This document shows positions 1 to 6,245 of a stretch of 8,189 bases of DNA, one piece after another. The notes beneath the pieces were generated by a model, which saw only the letters and a program-made list of their open reading frames with translations, searched no databases and was not told the origin of the DNA. The position numbers and the translations under genes are program-made. The stretch is from Candidatus Schekmanbacteria bacterium. Lineage in GTDB: Bacteria; CSSED10-310; JACPHN01. The DNA is taken from contig JACPHN010000274.1 of the NCBI GenBank assembly GCA_016188575.1, positions 1-8,189 of the forward strand. The letters run 5' to 3'. Positions within the stretch are counted from its first letter, which is position 1. Each line of letters starts with the position of its first letter.

Positions 1-309
1 GAGCGCGAAGCCATCCGCGCCGCCGAGGTGCCTGGTGCCTGCCGCGCCGCGTTTGTGGCCCAGCTCATTCGCCGCCACGCGTTCAGCCCGGCCCGCGCCG
101 ACGCCCTCGTCGAGGCGCTCGCGGCGGCCGCCGAGAGCCGGAATGACGGAGTTTTCGTCGCCACTGATGCTCGACCGTCGCGTGAGGAACGTACTTGTCA
201 CTTCTTGTGCCGAGCAGTCTGTCATGGGGACAGAACACGCGCTGAAGCAAGTCGAGGCGCGAACGAATTGGACGCCAGAGATCGACATCATCGTTACCCA
301 GGTTCCTAA
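1..309 (+). pseudogene. 3' remnant of an unrecognised upstream gene, frame 1
   Basis: Frame 1 is open from the first base to a TAA at 307-309. Only the first ~145 bases look coding: nearly every third position is G or C, and the product is a plausible amphipathic helical segment (FVAQLIRRHAFSPARADALV, then an Ala-rich helix). After about residue 50 the translation becomes Arg/His/Cys-rich and lies under the better-supported ATPase frame, so the last half of this frame is probably not native protein. The original C-terminus may have been lost at a recombination or frameshift point near 140-165. Inserting a single base just before 143 would put this frame onto the TGA at 144-146, which would give a normal ATGA overlap with the next gene. 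That means either a one-base indel or a true fusion boundary could explain what is seen. I do not recognise the family, and the 5' end lies outside the window. Confidence 0.4.
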
Positions 310-1921
310 CAACGGCGATGAGCGTTTCGCTGAGATAAACCGGCGCATAGACGAGATCTGGGCCGGCATGGACGAAGACACGACTGCCCAAGTGACGTCT
401 ACACCTCCGACGGTCCACCGAGTGGATTTCTCTGACACGCTGCTTGTCTTCGATGAGCTTCAGGTCTTCGCGCGACGTATTCCTGGTACCTCCCTTGCAC
501 AGGTTGGACGGGCGGTGGCAGAGGGGCTGGCGCCCAGCCACGGCGGCACCGCTTCGACGTCCGATGTGACGACGAGGAGGATTGCTGACCTGGCCGAACA
601 GCTCGAATACGCCGAGAACAATGCCGAGCTCGGCCTCCTGCCAACGCCATCGCTGCAGCATCTCGCGAACCAGCCACCTGGCCAGATGCCGGTCGCCGTC
701 GTACTGGGATCAAAGGGGGCCGGCAAGACCTTTACTTGGGGGCAACTGGTCGTCGCGGCAAGGTGGAATGTCTTCCGTCACGCGGTTGGAGCGACGCTCA
801 ACGCTTCGTTTGACGCCGTGATCTTCCCGCTCCTGTTCCCGGCGCACCTCGGGGACAAGCTGCGCCAACGCGCTTTGGAAGTCGAAAAGCAAGTGCGCGT
901 CGGCGACGGACCAAGCCTTACCTCTGGGGAGTTAGCCGGCGAGCTCGCTGATAGCGAGACGCGCATCAATCCCCTGCAGCTCTGGACAGAGGCCATCGCG
1001 CGGCGCCTTGGCCTGCCGAAAGACGCAGGGACTTCGGTCCTGACACTGGAGAACGCACTTGCGACCCGAAACAAACGAGTCGTCCTGGTCGTGGACGGAA
1101 TAGAGGATGCTCTGCAAACCGGCCCGACCAAGCCCATGAGTGAGGGCCAGCAGGCCCTCTTGCGGGTACTCCTCACCGAGCTGGTGGTACAAATGCGCGA
1201 TTTGGGCTCCAAGTACCTGGGGATGATCGTTTTCGTTCGTCGCGACCTCGCGCGTGCGGCGATTCTCCAGAACTTCGGTCAGTTCGAAGCCAAGCACCGG
1301 CAGGTGGCGATTACGTGGTCGCACACCGATGGCTTGCGGCTGACCCTATGGCTCTTGCAACGAGCCGGTTGGAGTCTGATGGACGCGGCAACCATGGCCC
1401 GAGCGCCGTACGAAGCCCTCGCTGAGTCCCTTCAGCCCTTTTGGGGTGTGAAGATGGGAGGCGCGAGAGAGGCGTACACCGACCGCTGGGTCATCGCAGC
1501 ACTTTCTGACCTCAACGGACGGTTTCAGGCGCGGGATCTCGTTCGACTTGTCGGGGTTGCCAGCCGGCTGACGGAAGGTCTTCCTCTTACACCCAAAGCA
1601 ATCCGTGAGGCCGTGAAGGATTGTTCCGTAAGGAAGATCGAAGAGCTGCAGACGGAAATGGAAGAACTGGCTCCAATCTTTGAGAAGCTAAAGGGGCTGC
1701 ACCGAAATCTACGCACGATTCCAATTGGCCGAGCTGACTTGCCGCTTGGCGACGATGAGATCGGTTTCCTTAATGAGCAGGGAATCCTCTTCTACGAAGA
1801 AAAAGAGCAACAATACTACATGCCGCAGACCATTCAGCACGGCCTCGGGTTCGAGCCCGGGCGGCGCGGACGCGCACGCGTGCTGTCCTTGCTGCGTGCC
1901 GCCATGAGAAATCGGCCATGA
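143..1921 (+). CDS. P-loop ATPase with a partial ParA-like N-terminus (defence-associated, function unknown)
   Basis: Starting at ATG 143 the product has 592 residues. The frame is open further upstream, to a GTG at 35 and beyond, but those residues are Arg/Pro/Ser-rich and non-native in appearance; a weak GAGAG lies 5 nt before ATG 143. Residues ~1-140 ([45 protein letters not shown]) resemble the second half of a ParA/MinD-type domain, but no KGGxGK/RT Walker A precedes them. A second P-loop domain follows: Walker A GSKGAGKT at residues 189-196, hydrophobic Walker B VVLVVD ending at Asp318 and followed by GIED, and a sensor-like VRRD near 365-368. The tail contains a charged, probably coiled helix ([19 protein letters not shown]) and a winged-helix-like end ([33 protein letters not shown]). 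The ATP-binding and hydrolysis motifs are seen directly; the ParA-remnant reading and a regulatory or remodelling role next to the helicase are inference. Codon use is less GC-biased than in the helicase. The stop overlaps the next mini-ORF by four bases. Confidence 0.75.
   Translation: MTEFSSPLMLDRRVRNVLVTSCAEQSVMGTEHALKQVEARTNWTPEIDIIVTQVPNNGDERFAEINRRIDEIWAGMDEDTTAQVTSTPPTVHRVDFSDTLLVFDELQVFARRIPGTSLAQVGRAVAEGLAPSHGGTASTSDVTTRRIADLAEQLEYAENNAELGLLPTPSLQHLANQPPGQMPVAVVLGSKGAGKTFTWGQLVVAARWNVFRHAVGATLNASFDAVIFPLLFPAHLGDKLRQRALEVEKQVRVGDGPSLTSGELAGELADSETRINPLQLWTEAIARRLGLPKDAGTSVLTLENALATRNKRVVLVVDGIEDALQTGPTKPMSEGQQALLRVLLTELVVQMRDLGSKYLGMIVFVRRDLARAAILQNFGQFEAKHRQVAITWSHTDGLRLTLWLLQRAGWSLMDAATMARAPYEALAESLQPFWGVKMGGAREAYTDRWVIAALSDLNGRFQARDLVRLVGVASRLTEGLPLTPKAIREAVKDCSVRKIEELQTEMEELAPIFEKLKGLHRNLRTIPIGRADLPLGDDEIGFLNEQGILFYEEKEQQYYMPQTIQHGLGFEPGRRGRARVLSLLRAAMRNRP
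707..730 (+). other. Walker A motif of the ATPase
   Basis: The codons read GSKGAGKT, matching GxxxxGK[ST], preceded by the short hydrophobic strand VAVVL. This fixes the P-loop nucleotide site and supports frame 2 as the coding frame across this region. Confidence 0.85.
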
Positions 1922-1977
1922 CCATCGCCGCGTACCGACCACGCCAATGGACCTTGACCTTCGAGCAAGCATCGTGA
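1918..1977 (+). CDS. 19-codon mini-ORF linking ATPase and helicase
   Basis: ATG 1918-1920 overlaps the ATPase TGA (1919-1921) as ATGA. The frame runs for 19 codons (product [19 protein letters not shown]) to TGA 1975-1977, which in turn overlaps a GTG at 1974-1976 as GTGA. That GTG is in the helicase frame and begins [17 protein letters not shown], the kind of N-terminus this helicase family usually has. The arrangement would let ribosomes finish the ATPase, translate the mini-ORF and re-start on the helicase. The peptide itself resembles nothing I know, and at this length chance cannot be excluded. The alternative is that the mini-ORF is only a by-product of the ATG at 1947 being the real helicase start. 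Confidence 0.3.
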   Translation: MTIAAYRPRQWTLTFEQAS

Positions 1978-3968
1978 AACTCACTGAACTAACACCCGGC
2001 CTGCCTCTCGTCGGCCTCGAGCCGGACCTGGTTTGCACCCTGGTCGCTGTCGTGCCGATCGCGGCCAACGCCGTGCAGGTCATCTATAAGCTTCCCAACG
2101 GCACGCTGAAGGAACGACTGCTCGGCCCTGCGGACGAAGCCACCATCGCGCCCGCCACGGTCGAGCGCCCATGGGCGTTCGACGCAGACGCCGAGGCGTT
2201 TCAGCTCACCTGCGAAGCCAAACGCATGGATCTGGCGTTTCTCTTCGATCCGATGATGGCCGTCCATACCGCGAACGTGGAACCGCTGCCGCACCAGATC
2301 ACCGCGGTCTACGAAGGCATGCTGCCGCGTCAACCGCTTCGGTACGTGCTCGCGGACGACCCCGGCGCCGGCAAGACGATCATGGCGGGACTCTACATCA
2401 GCGAGCTGATCCTGCGCGCCGACGCGCGTCGCGTCTTGATCGTCGCCCCGGGTAGTCTCGTCGAGCAGTGGCGCGACGAGCTTTCCGACAAGCTCGGACT
2501 CGCGTTCACCGTCTATTCCGGCACACTCGACGCCATGTCTCCGGGCGGCAACGCTTTCGAGGACCACCCCCAGCTCATCGTTCGTCTCGACCAACTGTCG
2601 CGGGACGAGGAAGACTACAAAGAGGCCGGCGAGGACCGGAAGCAGCCGGGACCGCTTCAGAGCAAGCTCCTCGCCGCCGGCTGGGATCTGGTCGTGTTCG
2701 ATGAGGCCCACAAGCTCGCGGCTCATTTCTACGGCAACAAACTCCAGAAGACGGCCCGCTTTCGCTTCGCCGAGCGACTAGGCAGCGAGACCCGGCACTT
2801 GCTCCTGATGACCGCCACGCCCCACAACGGCAAGGAGGCCGATTTCCAGCTCTTTCTGTCGCTGCTCGATTCCGACCGCTTCTACGGCAAGTTCCGCGAC
2901 GGCGTGCACAAGGTCGACACCGCCGACGTCATGCGGCGCATGGTCAAGGAGGAACTGGTCAAGTTCGACGGCACGCCGCTTTTCCCCGAGCGCAAGGCCT
3001 ATACCGTCAACTACACGCTATCGAACCTCGAGGCTGCCCTTTACGAGGCGGTGACGCAGTACGTGCAGACCGAAATGGGCAAGGCCGACGAGCTGGACGG
3101 CAAGCGCAGGGGCTCGGTTGGCTTCGCGCTCACGTCCATTCAGCGCCGCCTCGCGTCAAGCCCCGAGGCTATCTATCAGTCGCTCAAGCGTCGCAAGGAC
3201 CGGCTTTCTGACCGCCTACGAGCAGGAGAACCTCGAGGAGCGCCTCGTCGACCAGGCTTCCGCCGCACAGACCATCGCCGAGCTCGAGACCGAGATTCGG
3301 ATCCTAACCGACCTAGAGGCCCAAGCCAAGGCCGTCGTGGCCTCTGGCCAGGATCGCAAGTGGGAGGAGCTATCCCGGCTGCTCCAGAACACGCCCGAGA
3401 TGCGCGACTCATCGGGTCACCAGCGCAAGATCATCATCTTCAGCGAGCACCGCGACACGTTGAGCTACCTCCGCGCCAAGATCGCCGGGGTGCTCGGAAC
3501 CCCAGACGCCATCGTCACGATCCACGGCGCCACCCATCACGACGAACGCAAGAAGACACAGGCGCTTTTTCGCTCCGACAAGGACACGCGGGTCCTGGTC
3601 GCAACCGACGCCGCGGGCGAAGGCGTGAACCTCCAGTGCGCCCACCTCATGGTCAACTACGACCTGCCCTGGAACCCGAACCGCATGGAGCAACGTTTCG
3701 GCCGCGTCCACCGCATCGGCCAGACCGAAGTCTGTCACCTCTGGAGCCTGGTCGCCAAGGAGACCCGCGAAGGCGCGGTCTGGCATCGCCTGCTCGACAA
3801 GCTGGCCAACGAATGCGAGGCGCTGAACGGCAAGGTGTTCAACATCCTCGGCGATGTGTTCGAGGAAGAGAGCCTGCGCGACCTGATGATCCAGGCGATT
3901 CGCTACGGCGACCAGCCCGACGTGCGCAGGCGGCTGACCCAACAGATCGACCACGCCTTCGATCATGA
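1947..3968 (+). CDS. Helicase N-terminal half: RecA lobe 1 (DEAH ATPase)
   Basis: Numbered from ATG 1947, this half carries Walker [14 protein letters not shown] (residues 137-149, with Lys143), the motif Ia-like block [13 protein letters not shown], the DEAH box VVFDEAHK (DEAH at 252-255) and motif [14 protein letters not shown] (TATP at 289-292). These are followed by the family-typical stretch [20 protein letters not shown] and [19 protein letters not shown]. Family resemblance stops near base 3221. The remaining frame-0 residues up to the TGA at 3966-3968 are Arg/Pro-rich out-of-frame translation of the downstream half and are not expected to fold. Lobe 1 alone could bind ATP, but it lacks the motif VI arginines needed for hydrolysis and translocation. 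Confidence 0.7.
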   Translation: MDLDLRASIVKLTELTPGLPLVGLEPDLVCTLVAVVPIAANAVQVIYKLPNGTLKERLLGPADEATIAPATVERPWAFDADAEAFQLTCEAKRMDLAFLFDPMMAVHTANVEPLPHQITAVYEGMLPRQPLRYVLADDPGAGKTIMAGLYISELILRADARRVLIVAPGSLVEQWRDELSDKLGLAFTVYSGTLDAMSPGGNAFEDHPQLIVRLDQLSRDEEDYKEAGEDRKQPGPLQSKLLAAGWDLVVFDEAHKLAAHFYGNKLQKTARFRFAERLGSETRHLLLMTATPHNGKEADFQLFLSLLDSDRFYGKFRDGVHKVDTADVMRRMVKEELVKFDGTPLFPERKAYTVNYTLSNLEAALYEAVTQYVQTEMGKADELDGKRRGSVGFALTSIQRRLASSPEAIYQSLKRRKDRLSDRLRAGEPRGAPRRPGFRRTDHRRARDRDSDPNRPRGPSQGRRGLWPGSQVGGAIPAAPEHARDARLIGSPAQDHHLQRAPRHVELPPRQDRRGARNPRRHRHDPRRHPSRRTQEDTGAFSLRQGHAGPGRNRRRGRRREPPVRPPHGQLRPALEPEPHGATFRPRPPHRPDRSLSPLEPGRQGDPRRRGLASPARQAGQRMRGAERQGVQHPRRCVRGREPARPDDPGDSLRRPARRAQAADPTDRPRLRS

Positions 3969-5427
3969 GCACCTCAGAAGCCTGCTCCAGCGCAGCGCCC
4001 TCGCCGAGCAGACCCTGTCCGCCGAGCAGCTCTTCAAGGTCAAGGAGGAGATGGAGAAGGCGGAGGCCCGACGCCTACAGCCCTTCTTCGTCCGCGCCTT
4101 CTTCCAGAGGGCTTTCGATAGCCTAGGTGGCACGATGCACCGCCGAGAAACGGGACGCTACGAGATCACGCATGTGCCGCTGGAGATCCGCGAGCGCGAC
4201 CGCCGGATCACGGGGCGCAACCGCCGCGAGCAAGAGCCGGTGCTCAAGCGCTACGAGCGCGTCTGCTTCGAGCGCACCGCCATCCAACCCAACGACTGGC
4301 CAGGGCTCGCACCCGCCGTGCTCATGCACCCGGGGCATCCGCCCATGCTGGCGATCACCGACATCATCCTCGAACAGAACGCCAACCTGCTGCGCAGAGG
4401 CACGGTTCTGGTCGATCCCACGGACGACGGCGACGGGCCGTGGCTGCTTTTCCTGCTCACGCACGAGGTGAGGTCAGCCGACGGCGCGGTACTGTCCAAG
4501 CGGATGCAGCTCATTCGCGTCACCCCCGATGGCTCGGTCTCGTTTGCGGGCTGGGCGCCGCACCTGGACCTCGAACCCATCCCGGCCGCTGACCATGCCT
4601 TGCTGGCCCCTGTACTGGCCGCGCCGTGCATGCGCGTCGACCTCGAGCAGAAGGCCGTGGCGCACGCAGCGGCTTCGCTCGTGCCCGAGCACTTCCGGGA
4701 AGTCGCCACCCGCCGCGTCGAGCACGTCGACCGCACGCTCGCGGCCGTGCACGAACGCCTGACCAAGGAAATCGCCTTCTGGACCGATCGCGAGATCAGG
4801 CTCCGGGAGGATCGCAGCGCGGGCAAGGACGTGCGCCTTGACCTCGAGAAGACCACGCGCATGCTGAATGACCTCCAGTATCGTCTGGAGAGCCGTAAGA
4901 AGGAGCTTGGCGCGATGCGGCAGGTACAAAACAACACGCCGGTCATCCTCGGTGGCGCCATGGTGGTGCCTGTCGGACTGATGCGCAAGCTCAGGGGCGA
5001 GGGCCCCGCGCTTACCAGCGCCGACGTCGCGGCCCGGACCAAGATCGAGTGGTTCGCCATGCAAGCGGTCATCGCCGCCGAGCAGGCCAAAGGTTACACG
5101 GTCGTCGATGTGTCGGCCGACAAGTGCGGCTGGGACTTGTCGAGCTACCCGCCGGCCGTGGACGGCGCGCTCCCTGCTCCGCGCCACATCGAGGTGAAAG
5201 GCCGTGCCGCCGGTGCCGACACGATCACCGTCACGCGCAACGAGATCACCTACGCCGTCAACCAGGCCGACAAGCTCGTCCTCGCGATCGTCTTCGTGAA
5301 CCCCGACGACACCGTGGACGGCCCGCATTACCTCGCCAACCCGTTCCAGAAGGAACCCGACTGGGGCGCGGCCAGCGTCAACTACACCATCAGCGATCTA
5401 TTCGCGCGAGCCAGGAAGCACGCCTAA
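3118..5427 (+). CDS. Helicase C-terminal half: RecA lobe 2, coiled coil, DUF3883
   Basis: Frame 1 is open from at least the TTG at 3118, but native-looking sequence begins only at about 3208. Visible in order are the helix [18 protein letters not shown], motif [16 protein letters not shown], motif [16 protein letters not shown] (around 3595-3640), and motif [13 protein letters not shown] (3691-3723) with its arginines intact. A family-typical middle region follows ([32 protein letters not shown]). Next comes a charged probable coiled coil at roughly 4740-4915, then the DUF3883 domain with GWDL (5128-5139) and IEVKGR (5188-5205), TITVTRNEI, and the family ending [11 protein letters not shown]. 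The Asp plus Glu-x-Lys arrangement resembles the PD-(D/E)xK nuclease fold, but nuclease activity is not established for DUF3883. No ribosome binding site near the frame change suggests independent translation. The stop is TAA, 30 nt before the palindromic promoter region. Confidence 0.75.
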   Translation: MASRSRPFSAASRQAPRLSISRSSVARTGFLTAYEQENLEERLVDQASAAQTIAELETEIRILTDLEAQAKAVVASGQDRKWEELSRLLQNTPEMRDSSGHQRKIIIFSEHRDTLSYLRAKIAGVLGTPDAIVTIHGATHHDERKKTQALFRSDKDTRVLVATDAAGEGVNLQCAHLMVNYDLPWNPNRMEQRFGRVHRIGQTEVCHLWSLVAKETREGAVWHRLLDKLANECEALNGKVFNILGDVFEEESLRDLMIQAIRYGDQPDVRRRLTQQIDHAFDHEHLRSLLQRSALAEQTLSAEQLFKVKEEMEKAEARRLQPFFVRAFFQRAFDSLGGTMHRRETGRYEITHVPLEIRERDRRITGRNRREQEPVLKRYERVCFERTAIQPNDWPGLAPAVLMHPGHPPMLAITDIILEQNANLLRRGTVLVDPTDDGDGPWLLFLLTHEVRSADGAVLSKRMQLIRVTPDGSVSFAGWAPHLDLEPIPAADHALLAPVLAAPCMRVDLEQKAVAHAAASLVPEHFREVATRRVEHVDRTLAAVHERLTKEIAFWTDREIRLREDRSAGKDVRLDLEKTTRMLNDLQYRLESRKKELGAMRQVQNNTPVILGGAMVVPVGLMRKLRGEGPALTSADVAARTKIEWFAMQAVIAAEQAKGYTVVDVSADKCGWDLSSYPPAVDGALPAPRHIEVKGRAAGADTITVTRNEITYAVNQADKLVLAIVFVNPDDTVDGPHYLANPFQKEPDWGAASVNYTISDLFARARKHA

Positions 5428-5453
5428 GCGCCATTCGTCCGCCAACATCTTCC

Positions 5454-5482
5454 TTGAGATTGTGGCACACATGTGCCACAAT
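5454..5482 (+). promoter_or_regulatory. Sigma70-like promoter of the toxin-antitoxin operon
   Basis: TTGAGA (5454-5459) is a 5/6 match to the -35 consensus, and CACAAT (5477-5482) is a 4/6 match to the -10, with 17 bp between them. It sits 45 nt before the antitoxin start and just after the helicase stop, so the toxin-antitoxin genes need not depend on readthrough from the helicase. Most of the spacer and the -10 are occupied by the palindrome. The -10 match is moderate, so this is a prediction. Confidence 0.45.
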
Positions 5483-5483
5483 C
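5458..5483. promoter_or_regulatory. 26-bp palindromic operator overlapping the promoter
   Basis: Two perfect 12-bp arms, GATTGTGGCACA (5458-5469) and TGTGCCACAATC (5472-5483), are separated by two bases (CA). Near-perfect palindromes in the promoter of Phd/YefM-type antitoxins are typical binding sites for the antitoxin dimer or the antitoxin-toxin complex, giving autorepression. This one covers the -35/-10 spacer and the -10 box, where a bound repressor would block polymerase. There is no following T-run, so it is unlikely to be the helicase terminator. The structure is seen directly; the operator role is inferred from position. Confidence 0.65.
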
Positions 5484-5513
5484 ATCGCAGTCGCTGGCTC
5501 GAATATCACCCAC

Positions 5514-5518
5514 AGGAG
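5514..5518 (+). promoter_or_regulatory. Ribosome binding site of the antitoxin
   Basis: AGGAG lies 8 nt before ATG 5527. It settles the antitoxin start at 5527 rather than an upstream in-frame codon at 5473, which falls inside the palindrome and would precede this site. Confidence 0.75.
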
Positions 5519-5526
5519 TCCTCCAT

Positions 5527-5808
5527 ATGCGTTTCGTGAGTGCACGCGAGCTTCGCAACCAGACGGGTCTCTCTGCGATGCTTGCGGAAGACGACGAGGT
5601 GGTATTGACCGTTCATGGCAAACCGATCGCCATACTTGTCGAAACCGATGAAGAAACGCTCGATGAAACGATCAGATCTATGCGGCGTGCGAGGGCACAG
5701 GCTGCTCTCGCGCGCATGCGACGGAACGCAAAGAAGGCGGGTGTGAGCAGTCTGACGGAAGAAGAAATGGCAGCCGAGATCCAGGCTTCCCGAGCCGCGA
5801 AGCCGTGA
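5527..5808 (+). CDS. Phd/YefM-family antitoxin
   Basis: This 93-residue protein would neutralise the PIN ribonuclease encoded immediately downstream and repress its own promoter. The N-terminal half (MRFVSARELRNQTG, then VVLTVHGKPIAILV) is the typical Phd/YefM beta-alpha DNA-binding and dimerisation fold. The C-terminal half is a long charged helix (RRARAQAALARMRRNAKKAG) ending in SSLTEEEMAAEIQASR, a form common in antitoxins paired with PIN toxins, where this tail lies across the toxin active site. The start at ATG 5527 is supported by a good ribosome binding site and normal family length. The stop overlaps the toxin GTG by four bases (GTGA), indicating translational coupling. Base composition is somewhat less GC-biased than in the flanking helicase, consistent with separate acquisition. 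The gene appears intact. Family assignment is firm; DNA binding to the upstream palindrome is inferred. Confidence 0.88.
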   Translation: MRFVSARELRNQTGLSAMLAEDDEVVLTVHGKPIAILVETDEETLDETIRSMRRARAQAALARMRRNAKKAGVSSLTEEEMAAEIQASRAAKP

Positions 5809-6233
5809 GGTGGTCCCGAGTTGTTATCGACACAAACGTCGTGGTCTCGGGCACCATCACTCCCATTGGAAACTCCGCGCGAATCCTCGACCTCGCGTTG
5901 GCGGGAGACTTGACCATTCTTTATGACGAGCGGATTCTCGGCGAATATGACGACGTTCTTCGGCATCCGAGGTTCGGCCTGAACCCGCGAGATGTCACCT
6001 CCTTCGTCGAATTCATCCGTGCGGAAGGGGAGTTCGTCCCCGCCAAGCCTTTGGCCATCAGTCTGCCAGATCCAAAGGATCTCCCATTTCTTGAAGTGGC
6101 GGTAGCCGGCCAAGCCCAGGCGCTCGTGACGGGCAACGCGAGGCATTTCCGAGCAAGCCTGGACGCCCATTGCGTCAACGTCGTCACCCCGGCCGAGTTC
6201 TTGGTCCCATTGAACCAAACCGACGACCGCTAA
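5805..6233 (+). CDS. PIN-domain toxin (putative ribonuclease, COG1569-like)
   Basis: This 142-residue protein is of the PIN family of Mg2+-dependent ribonucleases, which as toxins cleave cellular RNA and arrest growth when the antitoxin is lost. Family-conserved acidic positions are visible: Asp9 in VVIDTNVVVSG, Glu47 in ERILGEYDDVL, and Asp92 in DPKDLPFLEVA. These are followed by the usual LVTGN..HF segment (residues 107-115) and a C-terminal VVTPAEFL. Asn111 stands where many PIN proteins have a fourth Asp, a substitution common in this toxin subgroup. The start is GTG 5805, overlapping the antitoxin stop, and the catalytic aspartate close to the N-terminus fits that choice. The gene looks complete, so the antitoxin must be functional for the host to tolerate it. 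The methylase begins 12 nt downstream and may be co-transcribed from the toxin-antitoxin promoter. RNA target unknown. Confidence 0.85.
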   Translation: MRWSRVVIDTNVVVSGTITPIGNSARILDLALAGDLTILYDERILGEYDDVLRHPRFGLNPRDVTSFVEFIRAEGEFVPAKPLAISLPDPKDLPFLEVAVAGQAQALVTGNARHFRASLDAHCVNVVTPAEFLVPLNQTDDR

Positions 6234-6245
6234 CCAGAGAGCCGT

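Larger units (their letters stand above)
1947..5427 (+). pseudogene. SNF2-type helicase with DUF3883 domain, frameshifted
   Basis: Taken across two frames this is one ~1150-residue protein: a short N-terminal domain, RecA lobe 1, a linker, RecA lobe 2, a long middle region, a coiled coil and a C-terminal DUF3883 domain. It belongs to the superfamily 2 helicase group that neighbours DUF1156 methylases in DISARM-like anti-phage clusters, where it is thought to translocate on or process invading DNA. Frame 0 carries lobe 1 through SLKRRKDRL near 3206; family-like sequence resumes in frame 1 at about 3208-3217 with [20 protein letters not shown]. Homologues, as I recall them, carry some 35-50 extra, largely acidic residues between these two blocks, so an out-of-frame internal deletion is more likely than a single-base error. 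Everything else is well conserved, so the break is recent or is a sequencing/assembly artefact. The start is either ATG 1947 or, more family-like, GTG 1974; neither has a strong ribosome binding site. The gene may be non-functional unless the two halves are made separately. Confidence 0.8.

Noticed and set aside
35-142. N-terminal extension of the ATPase from the GTG at 35
   Set aside because: The added residues are Arg/Pro/Ser-rich out-of-frame translation of a segment that is clearly coding in frame 1.
3200-3221. Programmed +1 ribosomal frameshift joining the two helicase halves
   Set aside because: There is no recognisable slippery heptamer, no adjacent in-frame stop or stimulatory structure, and the apparent loss of linker residues fits a deletion better.
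4251-5328. Minus-strand open frames opposite the helicase C-terminal half
   Set aside because: The + strand frame has clear family sequence with the expected codon bias; the reverse frames are low-complexity by-products of high GC.
5458-5483. Palindrome as a rho-independent terminator for the helicase
   Set aside because: No T-run follows the hairpin, and it overlaps good -35/-10 matches directly before the antitoxin.
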